Source of the DNA: Bacillus sp. BP-3
Lineage (GTDB): Bacteria > Bacillota > Bacilli > Bacillales > Bacillaceae_G
Length of the DNA: 64,000 bases
Assembly: GCF_028401955.1 (NCBI RefSeq)
Contig: NZ_JAQOTJ010000012.1
Span: 1 to 64,000, forward strand
Direction of reading: 5' to 3'
Notes under the pieces: model-generated
The model's input: the letters and a program-made list of their open reading frames with translations, nothing else
What the model was told of the DNA's origin: nothing
Databases searched by the model: none
Program-made: the position numbers and the translations under genes
Shown here: in pieces, positions 45,549 through 55,034 of the stretch
How positions within the stretch are numbered: position 1 is the first letter of the stretch
Layout: the number at the start of each line of letters is the position of its first letter

Positions 45549-46763
45549 TTAATTTTTTGTTCGTTTCGTTAAAATGATAAAGCTAAGCATTGCACCGATA
45601 TGACAACAAACAATTGTTATTCCCATTGGTACGGCAGTCTGCTCTCCTTGAATGCCGACTATAGGTGCTACTACAGCGCCAGAGATAAAAGGTAACAGTC
45701 CTAGTAAAGCCGCAGCGCTTCCCGCTGCCTTTTGCTGATTTTGCATCGCCAACGTAAACCCCGTCGTCCCAACAATCCCTACACTAGAAACAATCATAAA
45801 GAAGCAGATTAACACCCCTATTAAAGAAGGAGCCAGCAAAATAATCAAAAGAAGCATTGTGCCTCCGAATAAAGCTAAAAGAAGTCCCGTTACTAATAAA
45901 GTACGTTCTTTAATTTTCCCTGCCAAACGCCCTGTAACTTGTGAGGCAATGATTATCCCAAAACCGTTAATCGCAAAAAATAAACTATATAATTGCGGCG
46001 AAGCACCAAAAATATTTTGAATGACAAACGGTGATCCTGAAATATAGGCAAACATCGCTGCTGTAATAAATCCTTGAGAAAGTGCATACCCCATAAATAC
46101 ACGATCTTGTAATAAGCGTCTATAATGCGATAAGCTCTCTCCCCAACCACCTGCGGTTCTTTTTTCTTCGTGCAACGTTTCTGGCAATATAAATATAACA
46201 CTTAATAACATAAATCCACTTAGTATACCTAACACAATGAATACCCAGTGCCAAGAAGCAAAACTTAAAATTTGTCCCCCAATAATAGGTGCGAAGATTG
46301 GTGCAGCTCCATTTACTAACATTAAAGCAGAAAAGAATTTCGTAAGCTCTGATCCCGTGTATAAATCTCTCACAATCGCACGTGAAAGTACAATCCCCGC
46401 TGAACCAGCTGCCCCTTGAATAAAACGTAATACAATAAGTGTCCAGACAGAGGGGGTTAGCGCACATAATAATGACGTAACTGCATAAATAACAAGACCA
46501 ATTACAATTGGTTTTTTCCTTCCTTGACGGTCACTCCATGCACCGACCAACAATTGTCCTAACGCAATTCCTAACAAACATGCCGTTAAACTTAACTGTG
46601 TAAGTGCACTTGTCGCATGCAAATCGTCTGTTAAAGCTGGAAAAGCTGGAAGATACATATCAATAGAAAGCGGTCCAATCGCAGATAAACTTCCGAGAAT
46701 GATTGCTAAAATAATTCGCTTATCCTTAGCGACTTGTACTTTCATTTGTAATTCTGTTTGCAA
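45549..46763 (-). CDS. Bcr/CflA family multidrug efflux transporter
   Basis: A 404-residue MFS exporter with 12 helices. IGPLSIDMYLPAFPALTDDL at helix 1 is the Bcr/CflA signature; GAWSDRQGRKKPI is motif A; RFIQGAAGSAGIVLSRAIVRDL is motif B. Members export bicyclomycin, chloramphenicol or related drugs. TTG at 46763 is the start, with AAGGAGGTTAAATAA before it. Monocistronic. Confidence 0.9.
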   Translation of the reverse strand: MQTELQMKVQVAKDKRIILAIILGSLSAIGPLSIDMYLPAFPALTDDLHATSALTQLSLTACLLGIALGQLLVGAWSDRQGRKKPIVIGLVIYAVTSLLCALTPSVWTLIVLRFIQGAAGSAGIVLSRAIVRDLYTGSELTKFFSALMLVNGAAPIFAPIIGGQILSFASWHWVFIVLGILSGFMLLSVIFILPETLHEEKRTAGGWGESLSHYRRLLQDRVFMGYALSQGFITAAMFAYISGSPFVIQNIFGASPQLYSLFFAINGFGIIIASQVTGRLAGKIKERTLLVTGLLLALFGGTMLLLIILLAPSLIGVLICFFMIVSSVGIVGTTGFTLAMQNQQKAAGSAAALLGLLPFISGAVVAPIVGIQGEQTAVPMGITIVCCHIGAMLSFIILTKRTKN

Positions 46764-46976
46764 TTATTTAACCTCCTTTTTTCTCCTGCACAAGTGTGCA
46801 GAATGAAACAAACTCCCAATACTAGAAGCTTCATTTTATGTTCCAAATTATGTTTATCCTTTTCACTTGCATCACTTCACAAGAATATAGAATAACAAAT
46901 TAGATGTAATCATTTTAGTTACAATTATACTTATTGTCAATAAATTCACCCGATATTTTTCCAATTTAAGCATATA

Positions 46977-47010
46977 TAACAGGATATCAACAAATGTCGA
47001 TATCCTGTTA
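46977..47010. terminator. Terminator after the M36-like protease
   Basis: TAACAGGATATC (46977-46988) and GATATCCTGTTA (46999-47010) form a perfect 12-bp stem, 48 bp past the protease stop on the minus strand. Confidence 0.8.
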
Positions 47011-47057
47011 CCTTCTATATTTCTAGATCTATTCCCTTTAAATTCACTATTTTACAA

Positions 47058-48560
47058 CTAGTTTGTACTGATGCCTCGCGCCGTCCAAATACGATCAATT
47101 TCTGCACCGTGCTGTCCTCCATATAGGAGGGCATCCGCTTGCTTAATCGCTTTAGCACCGTCACGGAAAGTAGCGTTAGGAGTAAGAGACCAATGCGATT
47201 GTAAAATAATTTTTGTCGCAATATCTCGGCCAAAAGCTTGCGCCATGTCATACTCACCTTGTGACCAAATTTCACCGTCCGCATGAACTTCATTCACTAT
47301 ATCTTTCGGATACACTTTGTTATTATCTAATCTACGAAGGCAAGTTGGATTCGTATTGGAATAAAAAGTTGAATCCCATTCTCCAATACAAGCTTTTCCA
47401 TAACCTGTATCTGATACAGCATCTTCATATGTAGCTCCTAAGAAATCTCCAAACCCTTCTCCCATAGCTCCGCCTTCCGAAGAGTTCCCAAATCCAGCAA
47501 CTTGATTATCTTGTATAGAATGGCCATATTCATGGGCAATCACCCCTGCATCTTCCGCATCATCAACTCCGCCAGAACCAAATGTCAGCGCCTTAGTTGA
47601 AGGCGAATAAAAAGAATTATCTGCTGTAGATGTATTCACATTTGCTTTAATAGAACGGTTGTTAATATTATTAAACCCAAGTTGTTGTATATATCGCTGC
47701 AAAGTATCGATGTGATAATATGCCATAACATCTTCAAATCTATCATTTGAACGTGTGTAGTTATATTGAAGAGAAGCAGAATACGTTTTTACTTTCGACG
47801 CAATCGTCACATAATCTCCAACCAAATATCCTGACCCATTGAGACCTTTTAAAGTGACCGTTTTCAATTGGTTATTCAACGCAGTAGAATCTGAGTCTTT
47901 ATTATCAGTCAATCCGGCTAAGTTTCCACTCGTTGCTACAGGGTTTGGAAGAAACACCTTCCCTTGTCCTTCTGCTTTTCGGTTTAAATCTTTTTTCTTA
48001 AGTAATTTCCCATTTTCTGCATCAATAAATGTTTCCCAAGCACCAAATGGTTTTTGAGAATGAATGACAACCCGATACACGGGAATTGCCACACCTTCTT
48101 CTATTATATATCCAAATTCACGCGTAGTTGGAGCCCATAAAGTCGCATCATCAGCTTCTAGATACTGAGTAGATTTACCTTCCGCTTCCTTTTCACTTAG
48201 CTTTTGCTTAATTTCCTTCACGCTCTGTACAGGAAGGTAATCCGAAACTGCCAACACACCTTGTCCTCCTTTATTGAGCGTTACGGTTACTTGTCTAGAG
48301 AATACAGGAAATCCATTAACTGCTTGTTGAAATCTAACATAAGATGCCACCTCTGTATCTGTCGTAGAAACATATTGTAAATCTGATATATCCGACTTCA
48401 AAGAGTACTGCGCTGCATTCCCTTTTAAATATTCGGTTGCCTGTTCTTGTAGTGAGACATTTTGCACTTTTCCTTGTATCTCTTCTACCGCTGAAACAGT
48501 ATGAATCATACCAAAAATCAATGGAATTACGGTAGCAACTGTGACAACTTTTTTCAACAA
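47058..48560 (-). CDS. Secreted M4/M36-type metalloprotease
   Basis: A 500-residue secreted zinc protease. The signal peptide (LKKVVTVATVIPLIFGMIHTVSA) is followed by an FTP propeptide (YVRFQQAVNGFPVFSRQV), a PepSY-like region and the catalytic domain with HEYGH in AGVIAHEYGHSIQDNQ and Glu in GAMGEGFGDFLGATYED. The HEYGH and EGFGD wording points to fungalysin (M36) rather than thermolysin. The start is uncertain among GTG 48569 and TTGs at 48560 and 48557; AGGAG spacing favours the TTGs. Confidence 0.82.
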   Translation of the reverse strand: MLKKVVTVATVIPLIFGMIHTVSAVEEIQGKVQNVSLQEQATEYLKGNAAQYSLKSDISDLQYVSTTDTEVASYVRFQQAVNGFPVFSRQVTVTLNKGGQGVLAVSDYLPVQSVKEIKQKLSEKEAEGKSTQYLEADDATLWAPTTREFGYIIEEGVAIPVYRVVIHSQKPFGAWETFIDAENGKLLKKKDLNRKAEGQGKVFLPNPVATSGNLAGLTDNKDSDSTALNNQLKTVTLKGLNGSGYLVGDYVTIASKVKTYSASLQYNYTRSNDRFEDVMAYYHIDTLQRYIQQLGFNNINNRSIKANVNTSTADNSFYSPSTKALTFGSGGVDDAEDAGVIAHEYGHSIQDNQVAGFGNSSEGGAMGEGFGDFLGATYEDAVSDTGYGKACIGEWDSTFYSNTNPTCLRRLDNNKVYPKDIVNEVHADGEIWSQGEYDMAQAFGRDIATKIILQSHWSLTPNATFRDGAKAIKQADALLYGGQHGAEIDRIWTARGISTN

Positions 48561-48859
48561 AACTATCACTCTCCTACTCTAGAATTGTTTCGAATGTACG
48601 AGTAATTCTAGGGTAGGTAAAATTTCACCTTTCTAATTTTTATAAATCTGACAAATGAAAGATTTTCTCAATATTTTTCTTAAAAAAAGAAATATTTTAT
48701 AAAAACATAAATACCCTATCTTAGAACCTTGCTAACAAAATTCTAAAATAGGGCTGCTAATAGATTATTATAAAATGTTAATTTATCATGTCATTTTTAA
48801 GTAATTTCACACAAAATAAAGATCATCATAGTCGCTTACATTTTGCATTCAAAAATTCA

Positions 48860-49366
48860 CTAAATCATTTTATAATAAAACACCGTTGCATGTAATTCTC
48901 CATTTGCCGACCTAGCATAGTGGGGAATTTTCCCCGCTTCTACAAACCCTAATGATATATAGAGTTGATTCGAAGGATCCCCTTCTCTAGTATCTAATGT
49001 TAAAAGCGATTTATTTTCTTGTATCGCTCTTTTTTCTGCTTTTTGCATAAGTGCACGTCCAATTCCATTACGTCTGAATTTCGGATGAGTCATTAGTTTT
49101 CCAATTTCAACTCGATGCCTCCCGTTTTGCTTCGTACTTAAATGCAATTGTACACTGCCCGCTATTTCATTATTTATCTTTGCTATGAATAGTATAACTT
49201 CAGAACTTAACACGGATTTCCAGTACTTTATCGCTTCTTCTTGTGTCATTGGTGGTAAAAAACCTATCGATGCCCCGTCATCTACTACTACTCTCAAAAG
49301 TTCCGCAAGCTTTTCAATATCTTTATCTATTATTTTCACTTCTTCTATTTCCAGTTGAGAAACCAA
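48860..49366 (-). CDS. GNAT family N-acetyltransferase
   Basis: A 168-residue acetyltransferase. Motif A is IGKLMTHPKFRRNGIGRALM, and the C-terminal LYISLGFVEAGKIPHYA is typical of YitH/PanZ-like or phosphinothricin-like GNATs. The start is TTG 49366, 8 bases from GGAGG. It begins 3 bp after the phosphatase stop, so the two genes are coupled. Acceptor unknown. Confidence 0.88.
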   Translation of the reverse strand: MVSQLEIEEVKIIDKDIEKLAELLRVVVDDGASIGFLPPMTQEEAIKYWKSVLSSEVILFIAKINNEIAGSVQLHLSTKQNGRHRVEIGKLMTHPKFRRNGIGRALMQKAEKRAIQENKSLLTLDTREGDPSNQLYISLGFVEAGKIPHYARSANGELHATVFYYKMI

Positions 49367-49369
49367 TTG

Positions 49370-50479
49370 TCACACCTCCATTTCACTAGCTAAGATACCT
49401 TTAGCTACCCAACCAACTACACCATCTCTTTTTATCAAATCATATCCTGTGCAGCTGTCATCAATTATAGAGACAGTATCCCCTTTATTTACACCTATTT
49501 GCGCACAAGAAACATCCGTTTTAGCATAAGAACTTCCCGCTTCATTTTGATGTATATATTCGTTTTTAACGTTAAGTAATTGTTTTGCTTCAAGCTGCTC
49601 ACATAAAGTAAAATGCTTACCTTTTTTAACTGGTATAATCTCATATCGTGGATATGTAATCAAACCGCTCATCATAGGTTCCGCACAAAAGTCCTCTAAC
49701 ACCTTATATTTTGGAAAATGATCAACATATGTATGTGAAAATGTATCTTCACTAGATGACTTATGAATAATAAATGCATTTAATTGACCCGTCTCTTTAA
49801 TCGCATTTCCACCGTCAATTGAAATTATTTTTTTTGTATGTTCAATAATTGGATTATCTGATGGTAATTCTGAAGAATAATTAACAACTGGCCAGTGTCC
49901 AACGATTACATATTTTTTTGCACGATGTGACTTATGTAAAAATGCCGGCAATGTAATGGCAGTATCTCGATTTGTATCTTTCCAATTCTCTATTTCATCT
50001 AATCCTGCATGAACAAAAATGTAATCGTCCGTTTCAATTGCAGTAGGTAATTCTGTAAGCCACTTTATTTCTTTTGAAAATTGATTTTCCAGTATCTCCT
50101 TTATCTCTCTGATGTTTGTATCTTCACTCACAAAATAGCCTATATGCTCCAACCATTCATTCAATATAGAGTGCTGCTTTGTACATAAATAGTTTATTAA
50201 ATGTGGATTTTCATTTAAAAGTTCTTCAACTACAGTATCGCAATTCCCTTCTATAACGTGAACATTTGGATTCTTAAATGAGAGTTCCATTACGTAGTTT
50301 ACAACACCTTTACTGTTACTCCCCTTCTCACAAAGGTCACCATTAATGATTAAATAATCTTCTTTACTAAATTTAACCTTTTCTAATAGCGCTTTGAAAA
50401 GTTCTAATTCCCCATGAATATCGGAAATAACAATAATTCTTACGTTATTTGGGATTGATAGTTCCTTTATTTTCTCCAA
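49370..50479 (-). CDS. PPP-type metallophosphoesterase with C-terminal SH3-like tail
   Basis: A 369-residue protein. The two-metal phosphoesterase motifs are in order: SDIHGE (near 19), INGDLCEKG (near 46), EGNCD in place of the usual GNH, VHAG (near 172), and GHWPV (near 214), ending SIDGG. A C-terminal region from about 290 includes an SH3-like stretch (IGVNKGDTVSIIDDS...GVVGWVAKGIL). No signal peptide. Similar to Bacillus serine/threonine or Ap4A phosphatases; the EGNCD variant makes substrate inference unsafe. Coupled to the GNAT downstream. Confidence 0.82.
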   Translation of the reverse strand: MEKIKELSIPNNVRIIVISDIHGELELFKALLEKVKFSKEDYLIINGDLCEKGSNSKGVVNYVMELSFKNPNVHVIEGNCDTVVEELLNENPHLINYLCTKQHSILNEWLEHIGYFVSEDTNIREIKEILENQFSKEIKWLTELPTAIETDDYIFVHAGLDEIENWKDTNRDTAITLPAFLHKSHRAKKYVIVGHWPVVNYSSELPSDNPIIEHTKKIISIDGGNAIKETGQLNAFIIHKSSSEDTFSHTYVDHFPKYKVLEDFCAEPMMSGLITYPRYEIIPVKKGKHFTLCEQLEAKQLLNVKNEYIHQNEAGSSYAKTDVSCAQIGVNKGDTVSIIDDSCTGYDLIKRDGVVGWVAKGILASEMEV

Positions 50480-50713
50480 TGATAAGACCCCTTTTTCTGT
50501 CTAAAATCCCTAAATTATTTACATTTCGGAATTTGATATTTCACAAAAAATTCGACAAAGTCTTTCATTATACCTCTTTTTTATGACTATTCAGCTCTTT
50601 AATAGGAGAAAAAATACCCCGCTTCCATAAATCAGCACATTTTAATCAGAAAAAATACAAATCATACTAATAAAATTTCTTTATTCCTTATCAATCATTC
50701 ACTTCTCTATAGT

Positions 50714-51187
50714 CTATATATATTCCTTATATGAAAGTGAATTAATAATCCAAGTTTTAATATCCCCATACACTAACATCTCGTGCTTAGCCTGTAATAA
50801 AAACAGATTCGTATGTTCAACATCAGAAAAAATACAAAATTCACGATCTTTCAATGTTTTCATATTTATTTTGTTGTTAGCGATTGAAAAGTCAATGAAC
50901 TTTAAAACAGAAACTACTTTTTCTCCAGAAAAAACATTTTTGTTAATTTCTTCTTCGGATAATCCAGCTATCTCAAAATTCAAATCAATATAATGATTTA
51001 ATTTTGTTAGACAAGAATTTATCGCATAGTATCTAATTTCCCTCTCGCTGTTTTTTTGATTATTTTTTATAAGCGAATTTATATGTAAGGAATTCTTTAA
51101 AACAGATTTTGTTTCTGCTATATATGATTTCAATCTACTTATTTTTTTCCCCTCTAATGTTTTCATTTTTATTTGTTGGTAGTCCAT
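50714..51187 (-). CDS. Hypothetical protein
   Basis: A 157-residue soluble protein, mostly helical by composition (MDYQQIKMKTLEGKK...). Starts after AAGGAGTGAAACATA. No recognised motif, signal peptide or membrane span. It stands alone between two intergenic gaps. The codon use and A/T content match its surroundings. Confidence 0.6.
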   Translation of the reverse strand: MDYQQIKMKTLEGKKISRLKSYIAETKSVLKNSLHINSLIKNNQKNSEREIRYYAINSCLTKLNHYIDLNFEIAGLSEEEINKNVFSGEKVVSVLKFIDFSIANNKINMKTLKDREFCIFSDVEHTNLFLLQAKHEMLVYGDIKTWIINSLSYKEYI

Positions 51188-51460
51188 TATGTTTCACTCC
51201 TTGTTTGTTGAATTAACATTGTTTTATATATATTAATTGATATTATGAAAAGAATACAGAAAAATAATTTGGAAATGGATTATTAATTAGTATATTTTAT
51301 ATCGATTTTCATTTCTCAACATATGAATCTCTTCTATGAAAATGAATACCTAATTAAATTATCTCAGTTAAGTAGAAACAGCTATTACTTCAAAACCCAT
51401 ATTATAAATAACAAAAACTGTGTTAACATTATAAATATTCTATATTAAAGGAGCATGCAA

Positions 51461-51979
51461 ATGAATGTTTCACTAGTAAAACCTACACTGGAACTACAAA
51501 ATGAATATTTAAATTTCTATCAGGAATGGAAAGATAGCGGCGAAAATATGGTACCATGGATCATTAGTAAAGACCCATCAGATTTTCATGGAATGATTCA
51601 GTTTCTAATAGACTCAGAGAAAGGTGAAAATCTTCCTAAAGGTTGGGTACCTGATTCTACTTATTGGTTAATTACAGAACAAAATAAAGTCGTTGGCGCT
51701 GTAAATATACGCCACCAATTAACAGATAAATTATTACATTGCGGCGGGCATATCGGTTATGGCATCCGCCCTTCTGAAAGACAAAAAGGGTACGCTACTA
51801 TTTTATTACATTTAGCATTGGAAAAAACGAAAGAACTAGGTATCAAAAAAGCGCTTCTTGTTTGTGACGAGAGTAATATCGGTTCAGAAAAAACAATTAT
51901 CAAAAATGGCGGTATACCTGATTCAAATTATATTGAAGAAGATGGTAATGTCGTAAAAAGATATTGGATTGCATTATAA
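51461..51979 (+). CDS. GNAT family N-acetyltransferase
   Basis: A 172-residue acetyltransferase of the RimJ/RimL-like or YkkB type. Motif A is GYGIRPSERQKGYATILLHLAL, preceded by the GAVNIRH strand and followed by LLVCDESNIGSEKTIIKNGG. ATG at 51461 is 7 bases from AGGAG; the ATG at 51455 overlaps it. Monocistronic with its own terminator. Confidence 0.9.
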   Translation: MNVSLVKPTLELQNEYLNFYQEWKDSGENMVPWIISKDPSDFHGMIQFLIDSEKGENLPKGWVPDSTYWLITEQNKVVGAVNIRHQLTDKLLHCGGHIGYGIRPSERQKGYATILLHLALEKTKELGIKKALLVCDESNIGSEKTIIKNGGIPDSNYIEEDGNVVKRYWIAL

Positions 51980-52010
51980 CGTATGAAGTAAAGATACATT
52001 TAATTGGCAA

Positions 52011-52047
52011 TACAAAAAGGCGCTTTCATAAGTAGCACCTTTTTGTA
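52011..52047 (+). terminator. Terminator
   Basis: TACAAAAAGG (52011-52020) and CCTTTTTGTA (52038-52047), with a partly paired loop. Confidence 0.75.
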
Positions 52048-52121
52048 TACATCTATTTACTTCAATTCACATCTTTTCAGAAGTTTTCTAAAAAGAGCGC
52101 AATACCTACACCTATAACAAC

Positions 52122-53030
52122 CTATACAGCACGTACCTCTGCGACTAATTTCTGACCATCTAAGTACATTACAAGCTTTATTGGGTTATCACTTGCGTTT
52201 TCAAATACTAAATCTAAATATGGATATGCAATCGTTGCATCTCTGCCTTTAGGTACATAACCTACTTCTTTTGAATGTGTTGATCTCTCCACCATTTTTA
52301 ATCCAGCTTGATCTGCAGCATTAAACAATGTGGAAGAAGTTTGACATACCCCTCCGCCATATCCATCTACTAATTTACCATCTACAATCTCTTTCCCTAA
52401 TTGATAGCCCTTGTCAGGTGTTGTATCTCCTACTAAAGCGTTAAAGGAAAATCTATCTCCCTTACCTAATACAACTCCATTGACAGTGCCTGCAGACAAA
52501 CGGATATTTTCTATTCTACCACCAGTAGAGCCACCCAAATTCGTTTCAAATCTCCCTACGACTGTTCCATTTCCTTTTCCAGCTTCTGCTGTAGCAACAG
52601 GCTTTTTCTCTACAATTGGCAACTGATAAGTAGAATCCCACATTCCAACATTCATTAACTTATCTACTAACTCTTTTTCCATTAATTCGTAAGCAGGTTT
52701 TCCTTCTACCCACGTACCATCACTCTTCATACGAGAAGGAACCATCTTTGTATCTACACTCTTTGCAACTTCGCTAACTACCTTAGAGACTTCTTTTTTA
52801 AAGGTCTTTTCATCTTCAAAATAACCTAAACTTGCTAAATCTATCTTTTTTACTTCTTTCCCAGTTCTGCCATCTACTAAACTAATACTTTTATTTACCT
52901 CTGCTTTCGCTTCTACAGCATGTTCACCAACGCCACTCACTAATGCAACTTCATTAGCTTTCGTTCCGCACCCACTAACTACACCTAAGCAGAATGTTCC
53001 TACGACTAAAATTCGAACCCTACGCAACAA
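52122..53030 (-). CDS. VanW family lipoprotein
   Basis: A 302-residue exported protein. Signal peptide RILVVGTFCLGVV with lipobox VSGC, then an N-terminal region of unknown fold and the VanW domain (RIENIRLSAGTVNGVVLGKGDRFSFN; YGGGVCQTSSTLFNAA; THSKEVGYVPKGRDATIAY). VanW proteins have an unknown cell-envelope role; the Cys in GGGVCQTSST is the invariant residue. Start is TTG 53030 after AGGAGAGAGTAAT. A near-consensus PlcR box lies 55 bp upstream. Confidence 0.88.
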   Translation of the reverse strand: MLRRVRILVVGTFCLGVVSGCGTKANEVALVSGVGEHAVEAKAEVNKSISLVDGRTGKEVKKIDLASLGYFEDEKTFKKEVSKVVSEVAKSVDTKMVPSRMKSDGTWVEGKPAYELMEKELVDKLMNVGMWDSTYQLPIVEKKPVATAEAGKGNGTVVGRFETNLGGSTGGRIENIRLSAGTVNGVVLGKGDRFSFNALVGDTTPDKGYQLGKEIVDGKLVDGYGGGVCQTSSTLFNAADQAGLKMVERSTHSKEVGYVPKGRDATIAYPYLDLVFENASDNPIKLVMYLDGQKLVAEVRAV

Positions 53031-53084
53031 ATTACTCTCTCCTTCTATTCTCTATCTTTTTTTTCTAGTTTCAACAATTCTATG

Positions 53085-53100
53085 TATGTATAATTACATT
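53085..53100. promoter_or_regulatory. Near-consensus PlcR box
   Basis: TATGTATAATTACATT fits TATGnAnnnnTnCATA except the last base. It lies 55 bp upstream of the VanW lipoprotein start. Confidence 0.4.
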
Positions 53101-53367
53101 ACTTTTTAAAATAAATTTTATGTATTACTGTCTTATTTATACCATATCTTAAGTTACTCTTTTCCTTCATAAAAGTCTACACATATTTCATGTAAAAATT
53201 TTATCGTCTTACCCATCCAGTATATACCAAAAAATACACTGTGACAATTTTTATACACTCGATATTTTATTATACCAATATTACTTAAAAATGTAATACA
53301 TAATGACTCTTTTTAAGATAAATAAGTGTCCCCCATCCGCACGAATGAAAACACCATTGTTATTAAA

Positions 53368-53396
53368 TTGACGAATGTTTTCTCCATCTCTATACT
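53368..53396 (+). promoter_or_regulatory. Sigma A promoter of the DUF3900 gene
   Basis: TTGACG (53368-53373), exactly 17 bp, then TATACT (53391-53396), 35 bp before the start codon. Confidence 0.8.
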
Positions 53397-53431
53397 GAAA
53401 AGAGTTAACGAAATGAAACAAGGTGATAATC

Positions 53432-54511
53432 ATGGATTTTGAAATAAATTTCCTATCCTTTTACGTCGTACAAGTAGACGGACAAGGTGAACAAGCAGAC
53501 AAACGTTATAAACATTTTCAAACGTTAGATGCAGAAGAATACGAAGACAGTCCATTAAAAGACTTTCTAGACGGAGAATTATTAAAAATTTCGAAGCGAA
53601 AAGTAGACCGTCATCCTAAAAGCGAACAAGTTCCGACAAAAATCGGTTGCTTCATTGTTGAAGTTGGCCATGAATTAGATTCAAACCCGAACTACAACCT
53701 ATTTAACCGCATTCGCTTTGCAGAAACGAAAGAAACCTTTAAGGATACAAACGAACCGCTCGTCTATACCTATATTGATACAAGCGCTGTACGCGGCGGT
53801 GTATTTCTCGTTGTTCAGGCAAAGCTTCGCAAATACTTTGACGATCCGTTCGTCTTTGTAATGAAATGTGACTTCGAACCAAAAGTTGCTTCTATTTCTG
53901 ATGAAGCAACACTAATTCGAAATGTTGAAATGGCCATTACAACGAAAAATATGAAGTCGATTCAATATCCATACATGCCAGAAGAAGGCATCGTGGAGCA
54001 CGGCGAACTAAAAATCCATCAAGCATCACACGCCCGCTACTTCGAAGACTTCTTAAAATTCGTAGAATACGAGCGTTCCATGCCAGAAATTATGAAAACA
54101 CAAGTTATGGGCATGGTATACGACCAAATTGAAGACGTCTTTGAAGAAGGTACAGAAGAACGTGAACAATTCGACCAAGCGATGGAAGTGTGGGCTGCAA
54201 GTCCTAAACGTGAAATTATGGAGCATTTCACAACAGAAGAAGTTATGGAAGCTACGGCACAAATTGTGGAGCATACCCCTGAGATAGAATTAAAACTAAA
54301 GGCAGACCACATTTCTGTGAAGGCATTGCTTGCGGATTTTGGTGAACAAGTTCATATTGCGAAGGTTAATGATAAATATGTACTGATGATTGAAGCGGAC
54401 ACGCTTACGTTTGAAAAAGGGTTTTCCCCTATTGAATTTTTGAAGCCCGATGATTTACATGAAGTAGTCGATAGAATTATAAAAAAGGAATCAACCCCCT
54501 ATCAGGACTAG
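53432..54511 (+). CDS. DUF3900 family protein
   Basis: A 359-residue soluble, acidic protein that I recognise as the DUF3900 family of B. cereus (MDFEINFLSFYVVQVDGQGEQ...). No function is known. ATG at 53432 follows AAGGTGATAATC. A sigma A promoter lies upstream. The C-terminus (IIKKESTPYQD) abuts the suspected prophage boundary, and the 3' end of this gene could be the attachment site. Confidence 0.82.
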   Translation: MDFEINFLSFYVVQVDGQGEQADKRYKHFQTLDAEEYEDSPLKDFLDGELLKISKRKVDRHPKSEQVPTKIGCFIVEVGHELDSNPNYNLFNRIRFAETKETFKDTNEPLVYTYIDTSAVRGGVFLVVQAKLRKYFDDPFVFVMKCDFEPKVASISDEATLIRNVEMAITTKNMKSIQYPYMPEEGIVEHGELKIHQASHARYFEDFLKFVEYERSMPEIMKTQVMGMVYDQIEDVFEEGTEEREQFDQAMEVWAASPKREIMEHFTTEEVMEATAQIVEHTPEIELKLKADHISVKALLADFGEQVHIAKVNDKYVLMIEADTLTFEKGFSPIEFLKPDDLHEVVDRIIKKESTPYQD

Positions 54512-54822
54512 CTTTGTTGGTGTAGGCGTGACGAAAAAATATTTGAGATAACTATTGTGTTTCCACAGATGTGACCACGTTTGTGACCACAAATCACTAA
54601 AATTTAGGGTTCTAACATTGAAAAAGAGCTTCCATACTGCTATTTTATTGAGCACCAGTATAAGGTGCTCTTTTATTTTAGTCGCATTTAAGCATCTATC
54701 TTTATGGTCACAAAAACAATAAGGATACTAAAACCTTCTATATTATATAGACAATTACAAGGTATCCTACATTATAGATAACCTTTTCGGCATTATCACT
54801 CTTATTTAAAACAAATCCGTCT
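54512..54822. other. Intergenic, possible prophage boundary
   Basis: No gene. Near 54569-54592 the motif TGTGACCAC occurs twice in a row (with TTTGTGACCACAAA), and GGTCACAAA recurs near 54712. Such sequence could belong to an attachment site or a lost integrase 3' end. A terminator hairpin is at 54650-54670. Confidence 0.4.
54650..54670. terminator. Terminator
   Basis: GAGCACC (54650-54656) and GGTGCTC (54664-54670), followed by TTTTATTTTAG. Confidence 0.8.
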
Positions 54823-54948
54823 GAACGACCTTTTTATAATTCCGTTATCGACAAAAATGATTAGGTATCATATAAGGTCGTCACCATTTCAGTTACGAAC
54901 GTTAATAGGTCGTTACTAAATTAGTAATGAGTAAATGTAAGTCGTTAC
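54823..54948. repeat. Decamer repeats spaced exactly 32 bp
   Basis: AGGTCGTCAC (54875), AGGTCGTTAC (54907) and AAGTCGTTAC (54939) are direct copies with starts 32 bp apart. An inverted AGGTCGTTC lies at 54823-54831. TTACTAAATTAGTAA (54913-54927) is a palindrome on the second copy. The even three-turn phasing suggests protein binding on one DNA face. Confidence 0.65.
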
Positions 54949-54980
54949 TTTCACTCAAAAGTGAGCACTCCTAATTTACA

Positions 54981-55034
54981 CGTCAAATTTGACGCACCCT
55001 AATTTATAAACCCAACATTATCAGGTTTATAAAT
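54981..55034. promoter_or_regulatory. Palindrome and terminator hairpin
   Basis: CGTCAAATTTGACG (54981-54994) is a perfect 14-bp palindrome. ATTTATAAACC (55002-55012) and GGTTTATAAAT (55024-55034) form a perfect stem that overlaps the stop codon of the minus-strand gene and probably ends its transcript. Confidence 0.6.

Noticed and set aside
45953-46467. Two minus-strand ORFs inside the Bcr-type efflux gene
   Set aside because: They are other-frame shadows of a complete MFS gene with normal motifs.
54512-54600. Integrase gene fragment
   Set aside because: The minus-strand reading is open for only about 30 codons and has no recognisable tyrosine recombinase motif.
54870-54950. CRISPR-like direct repeats
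   Set aside because: Repeats are 10 bp with only three copies and the 22-bp spacers contain palindromes; this does not fit a CRISPR array.
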